Below the pieces are notes generated by a model. That model saw nothing but the letters and a program-made list of their open reading frames with translations. It was not told the origin of the DNA and ran no database searches. From Pseudomonas umsongensis (GTDB taxonomy: Bacteria; Pseudomonadota; Gammaproteobacteria; Pseudomonadales; Pseudomonadaceae): a DNA stretch of 64,000 nt. Below, piece by piece: positions 43,607-52,395 of the stretch. The stretch's first letter is position 1. Every line of letters begins with the position of its first letter. Made by a program: the position numbers and the translations under genes. Where the stretch lies: positions 124,001 through 188,000 of the forward strand of contig NZ_NIWU01000009.1 of NCBI RefSeq assembly GCF_002236105.1. The letters run 5' to 3'.

Positions 43607-44623
43607 TTAATGGTTGAGCAACGGTAATGTCACCACAAACTCGCTCCCCTCCCCATCTCCTGCACTGTGGCCAGTCACTGTGCCACCGTGAGCTTCGACC
43701 AACTCTCGCACCACCGTCAAACCAATGCCCAGGCCCGCCCCGTTAAACCCCACCGCGTGAACGTCCTGCACAAAGGGCTCAAAAACGAACGGCAATGCCT
43801 TGGCGGTAATCCCAATGCCGGTATCGCGGACGCTTATCTTCACCACGCCGTCCTCGGCGGTCACCGAAAGGCAGACGGTGCCGCCCGCCGGCGTGTATTT
43901 GGCGGCATTGCCCAGCAAATTGCCAAGAACTTGAATCAGCCGCAGAGGGTCACCCTTCACCATCAACGCGCATTCAGGCAGATCTGCGTTGAACTGCAAC
44001 TGGTGAGAGATCATGACGGGTGTGCAGATGTCTTTCGCTTCGTGGATGATCTGCGTCATATCGACAACGCTGCAATCGAGATGAAACTTGCCGGAGCTGG
44101 CGCGGGCGACGTCGAGCAGATCCTCCACCAATCGGGACATGTGCTGCACCTGACCTTCGATCAACTTCTGCATGCGCGGCAGCTCCTCACTGGGCACCCG
44201 CACCAGTCGACCGGCGATCATGCTGATGGGCGTCAGGGGATTGCGCAGCTCGTGGGCCACCATCGTCAGGACTTTGCGTTGCTGTTCCAGCGCCTGTTCA
44301 GCAGCTGCTTGCAAGTGTTGTGCGCTGAGCGCGGCGATCACCAACTGCTCGTTGGCTTCGCGCATTTCCAGGTACAGCCGCTGCTCTTGCTGTGTGCGTT
44401 CTGGTTTTTCTGCATCGGACTGTGCCAAAAGGATCGCCAGGACCAATTGCTGATTGGCCTCGATCAGTTGTTCGAGCTGCTGGTTATCGGCGAGCTGGGC
44501 GTTGGCGTCGTTCAGTTCCTTGTGCAAGGCCGCGAGCGCCTCGACGGTTTTCTGGCCAAGCAGGAACAGCTCACGAGCGGCGTTGACCAGCGCCTGCTCG
44601 TTCTTGCCATTGGCCTCATTCAT
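43607..44623 (-). CDS. sensor histidine kinase (cytoplasmic, KaiC-operon)
   Basis: A 338-residue histidine kinase with no membrane segment. Residues 1-115 are a long coiled coil (QLADNQQLEQLIEANQQLVL and related heptads). The H-box is KVLTMVAHELRNPLTPISMI (His124), N-box LLGNAAKYTPAGG, G1 VRDTGIGI, G2 GAGLGIGLTVVRELVEAHGG. No receiver domain or partner regulator is encoded next to it. It is the third gene after the small helical protein and the KaiC-like ATPase (10-bp gap), so it likely receives or gives a signal through KaiC. Confidence 0.92.
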   Translation of the reverse strand: MNEANGKNEQALVNAARELFLLGQKTVEALAALHKELNDANAQLADNQQLEQLIEANQQLVLAILLAQSDAEKPERTQQEQRLYLEMREANEQLVIAALSAQHLQAAAEQALEQQRKVLTMVAHELRNPLTPISMIAGRLVRVPSEELPRMQKLIEGQVQHMSRLVEDLLDVARASSGKFHLDCSVVDMTQIIHEAKDICTPVMISHQLQFNADLPECALMVKGDPLRLIQVLGNLLGNAAKYTPAGGTVCLSVTAEDGVVKISVRDTGIGITAKALPFVFEPFVQDVHAVGFNGAGLGIGLTVVRELVEAHGGTVTGHSAGDGEGSEFVVTLPLLNH

Positions 44624-44633
44624 GATGGTTTAT

Positions 44634-46094
44634 TCACCCGTGGTCTTTGCCCAAACGCCGCCTGGTAGGCCGTCCGCCGAGCAGGCCTTCCTGGTCAGAC
44701 AACATTTCGCCAATCTGCAATCCGTTATCGTCAATCTGGTACAAGCGCAGCTCATCGGAATGAGCACTCGCTCGCACTTTGACGACGGCCATGATGCGCA
44801 ACAGACGGCTCTCCACTTCGATATAGCGCTGGACTATGATGGCGTCGGTGAGAAACGCTGTTCCGTAAGGGCTGAAACGCAGGTCGGTATAGCGGTCTTC
44901 CAGTTCCGAGGTCATCAGCACGCTGACGCCGGCGCTCGTCAGGGCCGTGACCATTCGCGACAGGGATTCACGGAAATCTTCGCGGAACGTCGGTGCCAGC
45001 GCGAGTTCGAACCCCGACAATGAGTCGATGACCACGCGGGTCGCTTTCAATCGGGTAATTTCGCCCAACAACAAGTGCACGATTTCATCGATGGATAAAT
45101 CAGGGGCGCGGCTGTCGACCAGGCCGACCTGACCGCTCCGAATCAGCGTTGCGAGGGTCGCGTTCTGCGAATGATTGGGCCGTTGCTCGAACACCGCGAT
45201 CACACCGGTTTCGCCATTGCGCGCACCTTCGGCAAGGAAGGCGGCCGCCAGTATGCTCTTGCCCGAACCCGACGGCCCGGCCACCAACAACGAGTAACCC
45301 CGAGGCAGACCGCCTCCCAGCATCCTGTCGAGCTGCGGCACACCCATTTTCAGGCGCTGGAGCGGAAACTCCAGTGGCGCTTCAACAGGGTTGAAAGCAG
45401 CCGGCGCAAAGACCTTGATGCCCGAGGTGGCGATGCGGAAGGTGTGCAGCCCCGGCAAGGTTGGCTGGCCACGCATCTTCATGATTTCCATCTTGCGCAC
45501 CATGGAGTTGCGCTGAACACTCTGGCGCAGCCAGATCAGGCCATCGGCCACGGTGAAAATCGGGTTGGTCTCGGTTTCGGTGAAGTACTCGCCAATCAGG
45601 AAGGTCGTCGCGTGCCAGGTGGTCATTAGCATGCCCAGTTGCTGAACGAACTGCGGCAGGTTGTTGTTGGGGTTGTTGCGGGTCTGGCTGGCCAGTACCA
45701 CCGATCGGAAAGAGTCAACGAACACCAGCGCCGGTGAATGAATCTCTACCTCGTTGACGATCCGGCGCAACACTTCGTCCAGGTCCCCGGCCAGCGTGTC
45801 GTCAGCCAGGTTGATGTAGCGGATCGAGCGGTTGATCGCTTCGTTGTCAAAAAAGTCGAACTGCTGCTGATATCGCAGCATCTTCAGCGGCGGCTCGCCC
45901 AGCACTGTAAAGAACAACGCGGGGCGATCAGGCGTCGCCAGGGCAAACATCATTTGATGCGCCAGGGTGGTTTTGCCGCAGCCAGGCGGGCCGGCAATCA
46001 GGTTGAACGAAAACTCCGGCAAACCACCGCCCAGCACCTCGTCCAATCCTGGCACGCCGGTGGCCAGGCGGTTGATAGTCACTTTGGTGCTCAT
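44634..46094 (-). CDS. KaiC-like double-domain ATPase
   Basis: A 486-residue RecA-fold protein with two KaiC domains. Domain I: GVPGLDEVLGGGLPEFSF and Walker A AGPPGCGKTT (Lys41), Walker B ALVFVDSF. Domain II: GVPQLDRMLGGGLPRGYSLL, AGPSGSGKS, VVIDSLSGFELAL. Cyanobacterial KaiC autophosphorylates a Ser-Thr pair in domain II; the aligned GTAFLTDAI here has Ala-Phe instead, and the catalytic Glu pair is GE in domain I and EQ in domain II. It is therefore probably a signalling ATPase without clock phosphorylation. ATG 46094 overlaps the upstream gene stop (ATGA); AGGAAA lies upstream. Confidence 0.9.
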   Translation of the reverse strand: MSTKVTINRLATGVPGLDEVLGGGLPEFSFNLIAGPPGCGKTTLAHQMMFALATPDRPALFFTVLGEPPLKMLRYQQQFDFFDNEAINRSIRYINLADDTLAGDLDEVLRRIVNEVEIHSPALVFVDSFRSVVLASQTRNNPNNNLPQFVQQLGMLMTTWHATTFLIGEYFTETETNPIFTVADGLIWLRQSVQRNSMVRKMEIMKMRGQPTLPGLHTFRIATSGIKVFAPAAFNPVEAPLEFPLQRLKMGVPQLDRMLGGGLPRGYSLLVAGPSGSGKSILAAAFLAEGARNGETGVIAVFEQRPNHSQNATLATLIRSGQVGLVDSRAPDLSIDEIVHLLLGEITRLKATRVVIDSLSGFELALAPTFREDFRESLSRMVTALTSAGVSVLMTSELEDRYTDLRFSPYGTAFLTDAIIVQRYIEVESRLLRIMAVVKVRASAHSDELRLYQIDDNGLQIGEMLSDQEGLLGGRPTRRRLGKDHG

Positions 46095-46525
46095 GGCGAG
46101 TTTTCCTGCGAGGGGGTGTCGCTCAAAGGAGGTTCCCACACGTCGCGAAGCAACCTTGCAGTAAGCGAGGACCCGATAAGTGTGGTGAGTAATTCATAGA
46201 AGGTGATCAACATCACTTCACCGAAGAGCAACGCATCGGCTTCGCTTTGTTCAAGGAGGACCTGCTTGAGAGCATTCAAATCAAACGTAACCTGTGCACG
46301 ATCATAGATACCGGCCAGGCGCGGATCCCGGGAGGTGCACAGTTGAAGGCTGCGCCGATAAAGCGCAGCCCCGCCTTGGTGACCAATGATGGGCGTGAGG
46401 GCGGCGTCCATACCCTGCAAGGTTGAAACAATCGCTCGCGCGATCGCTGCAATGTCAGCGTTGGCGCCAATCCGGTGCGCCAGAGAAGCTACAATCTGGC
46501 GGCTCTCTTCGCTTAGCGCGGACAT
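46091..46525 (-). CDS. small helical protein of the KaiC operon
   Basis: A 144-residue protein, first gene of the operon and overlapping kaiC by four bases. It appears mostly alpha-helical (MSALSEESRQIVASLAHRIG, AIARAIVSTLQGMDAALTPI, ALKQVLLEQSEADALLFGEV, LITFYELLTTLIGSSLTARL). I do not recognise the family; it is not KaiB and has no response-regulator or PAS signature. It may link a stimulus to KaiC. The start at 46525 is chosen because the longer frame runs into the decayed dehydrogenase region. Confidence 0.75.
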   Translation of the reverse strand: MSALSEESRQIVASLAHRIGANADIAAIARAIVSTLQGMDAALTPIIGHQGGAALYRRSLQLCTSRDPRLAGIYDRAQVTFDLNALKQVLLEQSEADALLFGEVMLITFYELLTTLIGSSLTARLLRDVWEPPLSDTPSQENSP

Positions 46526-46628
46526 GGCTAAATGGTTTCCGATGGACAGGGTTTGATGGTACACCCTATTGCTGACTATCAAGCGCTTATCAGACGCGGC
46601 ATACCCATTGCCAGCACCGCCGCGTTGA

Positions 46629-46854
46629 TCATGCCGCCAGTGCTTGTACATCGTTACACCAGCGATAGGGCACATCAGCCTTTGGCGTGCGCCCCGTATA
46701 CGCAATGCTCATACCGAACGCCTGGGCTCGCAAAGCCACTGCTCTGCCAATCCTTTTCGTTGAGCAGCGAATACGAGTGGCAGTCGAAATGCTCGCGCAG
46801 GCGGATGTTGAAACTATCGGGCAAGCGCGACAGCAGTAGCAAAGTGGGTTTCAT
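46629..46854 (-). pseudogene. D-2-hydroxyacid dehydrogenase remnant with internal deletion
   Basis: From ATG 46854 the frame reads MKPTLLLLSRLPDSFNIRLR and EHFDCHSYSLLNEKDWQ, the N terminus of 2-hydroxyacid dehydrogenases. It then shifts frame to VALRAQAFGMSIAYTGRTPK and ADVPYRWCNDVQALAA, which belongs about 130 residues later, just after the NAD-binding GxGxxG. The glycine motif, the catalytic residues and most of the gene are gone. Further traces (INAAVLAMG) continue toward 46575. Confidence 0.75.
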
Positions 46855-46998
46855 CGCGTGGTCACTCTCGGCAAGGTTCAAGGCACCAGCGGCATGGGCG
46901 TCCGCCATGCCGCCGCGACTGGAGAGGAAGGCTTACTCAAAAACGCAGGAAGTCAACCTGATGGATCAACGCCTTGCGCGTTGTTCAGCGAGGGCTAT

Positions 46999-48645
46999 TT
47001 AATGGGTGTCAAAATCAAACGATGGAACATAGCCTGCGCCGAGCAGATGTGGACACTTCGACGACACAAAATCATCACTTAATAAATCATCCGGACTTTT
47101 ATACCGACTCGTGAAAACCCCAGTGATATTTAAAAGAGTATGTGGCAAGGATGATATGCTGATTTTCTGACTCTCTCTTTCCCTCAGCTTTAAAAGCTTG
47201 AGCGATTGCTGGCTTGAAACATTATCGGACGCCCAGATAAATGCCGAAACCGGGAGGTCATATTTATTGCCAATTCCATGACCCAAGAGCCCTCGACTGT
47301 CATCCATCATGTTTTCACCATGATCCGATGAATAAAACAAGACAGATGGTTTTTTGCTTAACTTCAATTGATCAATAATTGCGCTTAATAGCCAGTCCGC
47401 ATATAAAATACTGTTATCATATTCTGCGGTAATTTTGTCCTTGAAGCTGTTTGTTGACGGCTGGAATTTATCAAAATGTTCTGGGTATCGGCGTGAATAC
47501 TCAAAATGACTACCCTTGACATGAATAAATATGGCTTTCTTTTCTGTATCGCTTTTTTTCAGTATTTTTTCATATTCTGAAATTAATGCTCCATCATAGC
47601 TTCTCTCGAAATATTGACGGTACTGTGCCTCTGCAGCTATTTGTGGAATTATTCCTCCAAAACTATCAACCTCCTGTACAGACAACCAATAGGTCATGTA
47701 CCCGGCTGCGCGATATATACTCACCAATGATTTGGTTGATACAATGGATTCCCAATCCCATATAGGCTCAAGACTCAGCATTGAAGGAACCGCGAACGAG
47801 GTATATGGGGCTGTCGTGCAAATATTATTAAACTTGAAAATCCCCGCCTGCTTACCGAGATTTGGAGTTGTTTCCTTGTTATAACCGTAGAGGGACCAGT
47901 TGTGCGGCCGTGATGACTCACCGATCACAAAAACAATGGTTTCTATATTTGATTGATCCGACATGCTGGTTATTTTTACATCAGATTCTCGACGGCGCTT
48001 GATAAGTTTCTCCGTCCCCAAATACAAGTTTGCAGTAAGGGCCATTTGCGACAAATAACCTACTGGCGTGCTTTGATCTTTTGCAAGGAGATCCATGACT
48101 GCAGATTTCCCGAGAGAATTAAGTTTGACGGTTTTATAAAAATACGCCCCATACCCCACTAGCAAGGCGCTAACAACCAGAACAAAAATACCTTTGTTTT
48201 TATATAATTCGCGCTTATGCAGGCCTATTAATCCAGCCCCATAGCAAATAACAAAGATCACCAAAACGATACTGATGGACTGCCAATAGGTCGGTAAAAA
48301 TTCGCTGGCTTCCTTATGGTTTGTCAAGCCAATAAACATATAGGCCGCTGTTAATTTCGAGTTGAAATTTAAAACCAAAAAGAGATCAACAGCTGCCAGC
48401 AAATAAAATGGCAGCAGAATGATGTGAACTTTGAATTGATTGGATGAAATAAATCTAATCGCCAAAAGCCACAACACCGACATGCCAAGGGTGTAAAAGA
48501 CCAACAAATCAATTTTAGAGTATTGATAGTTTGTTAGCGTTCTAACAATCAACGGTGAAAGCAGATATGACCACAGTACTAAATTTGGCCATTCTGCTTT
48601 TAGTATTTTAGATGAGTAATCGATAATTTTGGCGGAGTTTTTCAT
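46999..48645 (-). CDS. phosphoethanolamine transferase-like (EptA family)
   Basis: A 548-residue inner-membrane enzyme with five N-terminal helices (to about residue 190) and a periplasmic sulfatase-fold domain. It carries VFVIGESSRPHNWSLYGYNK (metal-binding Glu and phosphoacceptor region), TTAPYTSFAVPSML (nucleophile Thr), IHVKGSHFEYSRRYPEHF and LFYSSDHGENMMD with GHGIGNKYDLPVSAFIW. Such enzymes decorate lipid A core or surface glycans with phosphoethanolamine and can reduce polymyxin binding. The gene is visibly AT-richer than its neighbours, suggesting horizontal origin. Start chosen at 48645; an ATG at 48675 would add ten residues but its ribosome site is one base away. Confidence 0.88.
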   Translation of the reverse strand: MKNSAKIIDYSSKILKAEWPNLVLWSYLLSPLIVRTLTNYQYSKIDLLVFYTLGMSVLWLLAIRFISSNQFKVHIILLPFYLLAAVDLFLVLNFNSKLTAAYMFIGLTNHKEASEFLPTYWQSISIVLVIFVICYGAGLIGLHKRELYKNKGIFVLVVSALLVGYGAYFYKTVKLNSLGKSAVMDLLAKDQSTPVGYLSQMALTANLYLGTEKLIKRRRESDVKITSMSDQSNIETIVFVIGESSRPHNWSLYGYNKETTPNLGKQAGIFKFNNICTTAPYTSFAVPSMLSLEPIWDWESIVSTKSLVSIYRAAGYMTYWLSVQEVDSFGGIIPQIAAEAQYRQYFERSYDGALISEYEKILKKSDTEKKAIFIHVKGSHFEYSRRYPEHFDKFQPSTNSFKDKITAEYDNSILYADWLLSAIIDQLKLSKKPSVLFYSSDHGENMMDDSRGLLGHGIGNKYDLPVSAFIWASDNVSSQQSLKLLKLRERESQKISISSLPHTLLNITGVFTSRYKSPDDLLSDDFVSSKCPHLLGAGYVPSFDFDTH

Positions 48646-48819
48646 TTGATAATTATTCTCGCAGGACACCCACATGCCTCCTCAGAGGGTAGCTCCAATT
48701 GGCGCGCTCGCTGTATCCTGTTAAAAATATTCTCTCCTTTGGCGACCAAACGTAGCGAGTCTCGGCTATTGCCAGCAAGCTTGTCGCGAAAAATCCAACT
48801 TGCAGAGCCCTCGAGGTGT

Positions 48820-49285
48820 AGTGGTCAACTAATCCCGGACACGACGTTAAGTTTTTCTTCGACGCCAGCCCGCCGTTGAATTGATGGGGGCGAACCCAGT
48901 TGTACCGATGCATCAAGAAGTGGCTGATATCGCGCTGGGCTTCTTGAGCCATTCTGTAGCCCATGGTCGGTATCCATTCCGTTTTCAAGCTGCGGAACAC
49001 GCGCTCCATTGGCGCGTTGTCCCAGCAGTTCCCCCGGCGACCCTTGATCTGAGTGAAACAGCAGGCCCTGAGGTCTTCCTCGTTGCTCGTAAGCCTTATC
49101 CAGCGCCTTGATAACCAGATCGGCGTCCGGCTTTTCCGACATCGCCCAGCCCACCACCCGGCGCGTGCAAAGATCCAGCACGACAGCCAGGTTATGCCAT
49201 TTCCCCTGGGCCCAAATGTAGGTGATATCGCTGCACCACACTTGGTTGGGTGCCGGGACATCGAACTCCCGATTCAAGATGTTAT
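48820..49285 (-). mobile_element. IS3-family element remnant (orfB fragment)
   Basis: Two frames encode an IS3-type integrase-like transposase: NREFDVPAPNQVWCSDITYI, VVLDLCTRRVVGWAMSEKPD, GLLFHSDQG, then after a deletion near 49040 RRGNCWDNAPMERVFRSLKT and DISHFLMHRYNWVRPHQFNG, with a last frame change near 48860 before EEKLNVVSGIS. The deletion removed about 22 residues between the second Asp and the Glu region. orfA and the N terminus of orfB are missing, with sequence ending abruptly at about 49285. TGTAGTGGTCAACTAATCCC at 48820-48840 is a likely terminal inverted repeat. Inactive. Confidence 0.8.
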
Positions 49286-49433
49286 ATCAGGGGTCACCGT
49301 TGTCTCGATCTACCAATATTTCCCCATCCGCTCGATACTGGAAGACATGCCAGCGCAGCTTGAGCATCCGGCCTTGCTCGACAGCCTGGTCGCGATGGCC
49401 ATCGGTTGCCTGCGTCCATCTGCAGTCGACTGA
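49286..49433 (+). pseudogene. TetR-type HTH remnant
   Basis: The frame after the IS3 boundary reads ISGVTVVSIYQYFPIRSILE then DMPAQLEHPALLDSLVAMAI and stops. VTVVSIYQYFP recalls the end of the TetR DNA-binding domain (AGVSVASIYQYFPNK), joined to an unrelated-looking tail. The first helices are missing, probably lost with the IS3 event. Confidence 0.45.
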
Positions 49434-49499
49434 CTGGCGGACATACAGCAGTCCGGTAAGCGCCCCGTTTTTTTTTTACACACTCTGGGCCAAAAGCGG

Positions 49500-50426
49500 T
49501 CATTGGATTCTGCTGGCAGACGGCACCAAACCAGCGGCGAGTGCCTCCAATAATGCACTGACCTTGGGAAGCGCCTGACGGCTCTTTGGCCAAATCAGAT
49601 TGATCGCCAGGCCATCGGTGGCCAAGTGGGGAAGCACTTCAACCAATGTCCCCTCTTCAAGCTGACGTTTGATCAACCATGTCGGTAACTGCGCGATCCC
49701 GCATCCCGCCGATACCGCGATCACCAGTCCTTCGCCATCTCCCACAACGAACTTTGCAGCTATCGCCCTGCGTTCAATTTCGCCCGGGTGCTTTCCTGAA
49801 AAACTCCAAGGGCTAACCGTTCCATCCGCCCAGCCGTAAGCGATGCATTGATGCCGTTCCAGATCGCGATCGGTCACAGGCGTGCCGTGCTTATTCAAAT
49901 ATTCGGGAGACGCACAGAAGATATGCCACTCACTGCCCAGGTAGCGGTGCTCCAATGCGGCGGGCCAAACGTCCGAACCGCCGATGCGTACGACGATATC
50001 GACACCTTCCTCGATAGGGTCGATGAAACGGTCGGAAAACGAAATATGCGGGAGCAGCAGCGCATGTTCCTGGGCGAATTGCAGAATAACCGGAAGTGCC
50101 TGGAGGCGGCCGAATGCACCTGGAAGGTCAATGCGAATCCTGCCGCGAGGCTCAGTGTTTTCGGCAAGTAGGGACAGTTCAGCCTCTTCGAGGTCAGCCA
50201 GCACACCTGTACATGTGCGATAGAACGCAATCCCCGCATCTGTCAGCGACAAGCTTCGAGTGGTTCGATGGAACAACCGAGTCCCAAGCCTGCTCTCCAA
50301 TCGAGCGATCCCTTTGCTGATGGCCGAAGCCGTCAGGTTCATCCGCTCGGCAGCGCCTTTGAAACTGCCGGAGTCGGCGACGCAGACAAATACATCAATG
50401 CCCTTTAATCGTTCGGAGGAAAACAT
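49500..50426 (-). CDS. LysR family regulator
   Basis: A 308-residue LTTR: HTH MFSSERLKGIDVFVCVADSG, TASAISKGIARLESRLGTRL, HRTTRSLSLTDAG; effector domain with LPGAFGRLQALPVILQFAQE. The ATG at 50426 matches the usual start of this subfamily; 50438 would add four residues. Divergent from the MFS transporter at 50580, its probable target. Confidence 0.9.
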   Translation of the reverse strand: MFSSERLKGIDVFVCVADSGSFKGAAERMNLTASAISKGIARLESRLGTRLFHRTTRSLSLTDAGIAFYRTCTGVLADLEEAELSLLAENTEPRGRIRIDLPGAFGRLQALPVILQFAQEHALLLPHISFSDRFIDPIEEGVDIVVRIGGSDVWPAALEHRYLGSEWHIFCASPEYLNKHGTPVTDRDLERHQCIAYGWADGTVSPWSFSGKHPGEIERRAIAAKFVVGDGEGLVIAVSAGCGIAQLPTWLIKRQLEEGTLVEVLPHLATDGLAINLIWPKSRQALPKVSALLEALAAGLVPSASRIQ

Positions 50427-50579
50427 GGACGCCCGCATTCATGAATTGAGTTCTGTCGACAGGATAAAAAACATCATAAATCAGAACACAATTCCCCAGT
50501 AAGCTAGATTCGCGCATCAATCAACACTGTGCGGCTGACGAACGCCCTAAAAAACAACCTGCTGAACGATGAGGCAAGG

Positions 50580-51785
50580 ATGCTGACCACGCTAAAAAAT
50601 TATCCGACGACAATAAATTTGCTGCTGTCAGCATCCCTGATATTGACCCTGGCGCGAGCAATCACCCTGCCCTATCTGGTCATCTACCTTTCCGGCAGTT
50701 TCAGCTTGAGCGTCGCCGATATCGGCCTGGTTGTGGGCAGCACACTGATCATCGGGTCGTTATTGAGTCTTTACGGTGGCTTTCTTGTCGACAAGATGTC
50801 CAGTTACCGGCTGATCCTGGGCTTTAGTGGGGTGTTCACGCTGGGGTTTCTCGGGACGTTCCTGGCTCGCGATCTTTGGCTGTTCTACAGCTGCCTGGTA
50901 CTGATCAACCTGGCTTATGCGGTCATTGATATCGCGGTCAAATCAGGATTTGGCAGCCTGCTTCCCGTCACTGATCGCAGCGAAGTTTTCTCGATCAAAT
51001 ATACCCTGACCAATATCGGGTATGCCGTCGGCCCGTTTCTTGGCGCTGCCATGGCCAAGCTGGATATCAGCTTGCCATTCCTGTTGTCTGCCGGGCTTGG
51101 AGCGGGATTCTTCTTCATCTATTTCGTTTGGGGCAACAGATACCTGAACGCTACCGATGAAGTTCAGCAACCAGTACCGTTTCTGGCCGTGGGAAAACTG
51201 TTACTGCAGGATTATCGGTTGGTGTGTTTCACCCTTGGAGGGCTGCTCAGTGCAGTGGTCTTTGGCCAGTTCACCGCCTATCTCTCGCAGTATCTGGTGG
51301 TCATTGCTACCCCAGAATCCACCTACCAGATCATCAGTACCGTTGTGGCGACCAATGCGCTGATGGTGATCAGCTTGCAATACGCCATAGGCAGAAGGAT
51401 CTCTCACAGACACCTGAATCTGTGGCTGGCCGCAGGGCTGAGTATGTTCATGATGGGCCTGGCGGGTTTTGCCCAGTCGACCTCTATTCTGCTCTGGGTC
51501 ATCTCCATGGCCATTTTCACGGTCGGCGAGATCATCGTATTCCCCGTCGAGTACATGTTCATCGACAGAATCGCTCCGGACAACCTGCGCGGCATGTATT
51601 ACGGAGCACAAAACCTGTCCAATCTCGGCGCGGCACTGGGACCGGTGCTTTGCGGAGTCGTATTGGCGACTCAGCCTCCCCACTACATCTTCTACATGCT
51701 TGCGCTCTTCATTGTTGCAGGGGGAATGTTTTACATCCTGGGAGCTACCCCTTTGAGCGCTACAACGGACAAGGAGCCTGATTGA
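50580..51785 (+). CDS. MFS transporter (drug/metabolite efflux type)
   Basis: A 401-residue transporter with twelve hydrophobic segments. The motif-A-like loop between helices 2 and 3 reads LYGGFLVDKMSSYRLI, and PVEYMFIDRIAPDNLRGMYY lies late in the protein. It resembles the MdtH/YdeE-like MFS exporters. Start chosen at 50580 (MLTTLKNYPTT) with GAGGCAAGG upstream; the open frame begins at 50529. Probably controlled by the divergent LysR. Confidence 0.87.
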   Translation: MLTTLKNYPTTINLLLSASLILTLARAITLPYLVIYLSGSFSLSVADIGLVVGSTLIIGSLLSLYGGFLVDKMSSYRLILGFSGVFTLGFLGTFLARDLWLFYSCLVLINLAYAVIDIAVKSGFGSLLPVTDRSEVFSIKYTLTNIGYAVGPFLGAAMAKLDISLPFLLSAGLGAGFFFIYFVWGNRYLNATDEVQQPVPFLAVGKLLLQDYRLVCFTLGGLLSAVVFGQFTAYLSQYLVVIATPESTYQIISTVVATNALMVISLQYAIGRRISHRHLNLWLAAGLSMFMMGLAGFAQSTSILLWVISMAIFTVGEIIVFPVEYMFIDRIAPDNLRGMYYGAQNLSNLGAALGPVLCGVVLATQPPHYIFYMLALFIVAGGMFYILGATPLSATTDKEPD

Positions 51786-51866
51786 TGGTAAGCGTCCGGC
51801 AGTCGTCTAGGCAGTTACGTAGACGTTGAGAGGGTGCCCGACTATGCGGACACCATCTCTGGCTAA

Positions 51867-52349
51867 CTAGGCGCCTGGGCTTATCGATATTTCGGGTGCG
51901 TGGCTGACTGGAAAGTTTACCGAACGAGCAATGAAGCATTTTTCATGAGCTATTTTGTGCAGCGTCTGAGCTTTAGCGATTTCAGAACCCGATGCCAGGA
52001 TCACTTTTGGCCTCAAAATAACTGAGGTGAACTGACCAGCGCCGTTGCTCTCCTCGACCATTGTTCCTTGAGCGTTGTCCTCGTAGGCCACCACAGCGAT
52101 CCCTGCCTCAGCGCAAAGGCCAAGGTACCAAAGCTTGTGACACGCAGATAAGGATGCCAAGAGCAATTCCTCGGGATTCCAGCGCGTGGGGTCTCCTCGA
52201 AAACTGGGATCGGACGACCCCTCTATTGGTGTTTTGCCGTTAGCTGCGATTACGTGCGCCCGGCTGTATCCCCGATAAGATGACGTTCCTGTCCCGTTGT
52301 TGCCGGCCCAAGTTACCTGAACTTCGTACTCGTGCGCTTTATCTACCAT
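51867..52349 (-). CDS. OsmC family protein
   Basis: A 160-residue dimeric peroxidase-like protein of the OsmC/Ohr fold: YEVQVTWAGNNGTGTSSYRG at the N terminus, ELLLASLSACHKLWYLGLCA with the first redox Cys and AHEKCFIARSVNFPV with the second. Family members reduce organic hydroperoxides with thiol donors. AGGAGG precedes the ATG. Next to the IS66 element. Confidence 0.9.
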   Translation of the reverse strand: MVDKAHEYEVQVTWAGNNGTGTSSYRGYSRAHVIAANGKTPIEGSSDPSFRGDPTRWNPEELLLASLSACHKLWYLGLCAEAGIAVVAYEDNAQGTMVEESNGAGQFTSVILRPKVILASGSEIAKAQTLHKIAHEKCFIARSVNFPVSHAPEISISPGA

Positions 52350-52395
52350 TGATCCCTCCTGGAAAAGTTTTCGAAAATTCCGTTAAAAAACGGAC

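Noticed and set aside
43667..44668. Plus-strand frame of 333 codons antisense to the histidine kinase
   Set aside because: Composition is typical of antisense shadow (H/Q/L repeats); the kinase motifs are on the other strand.
44634..46094. Possible circadian clock (kaiABC) locus
   Set aside because: No kaiA or kaiB is present, the phosphorylation pair of KaiC is absent, and the neighbours are a kinase and an unrelated helical protein.
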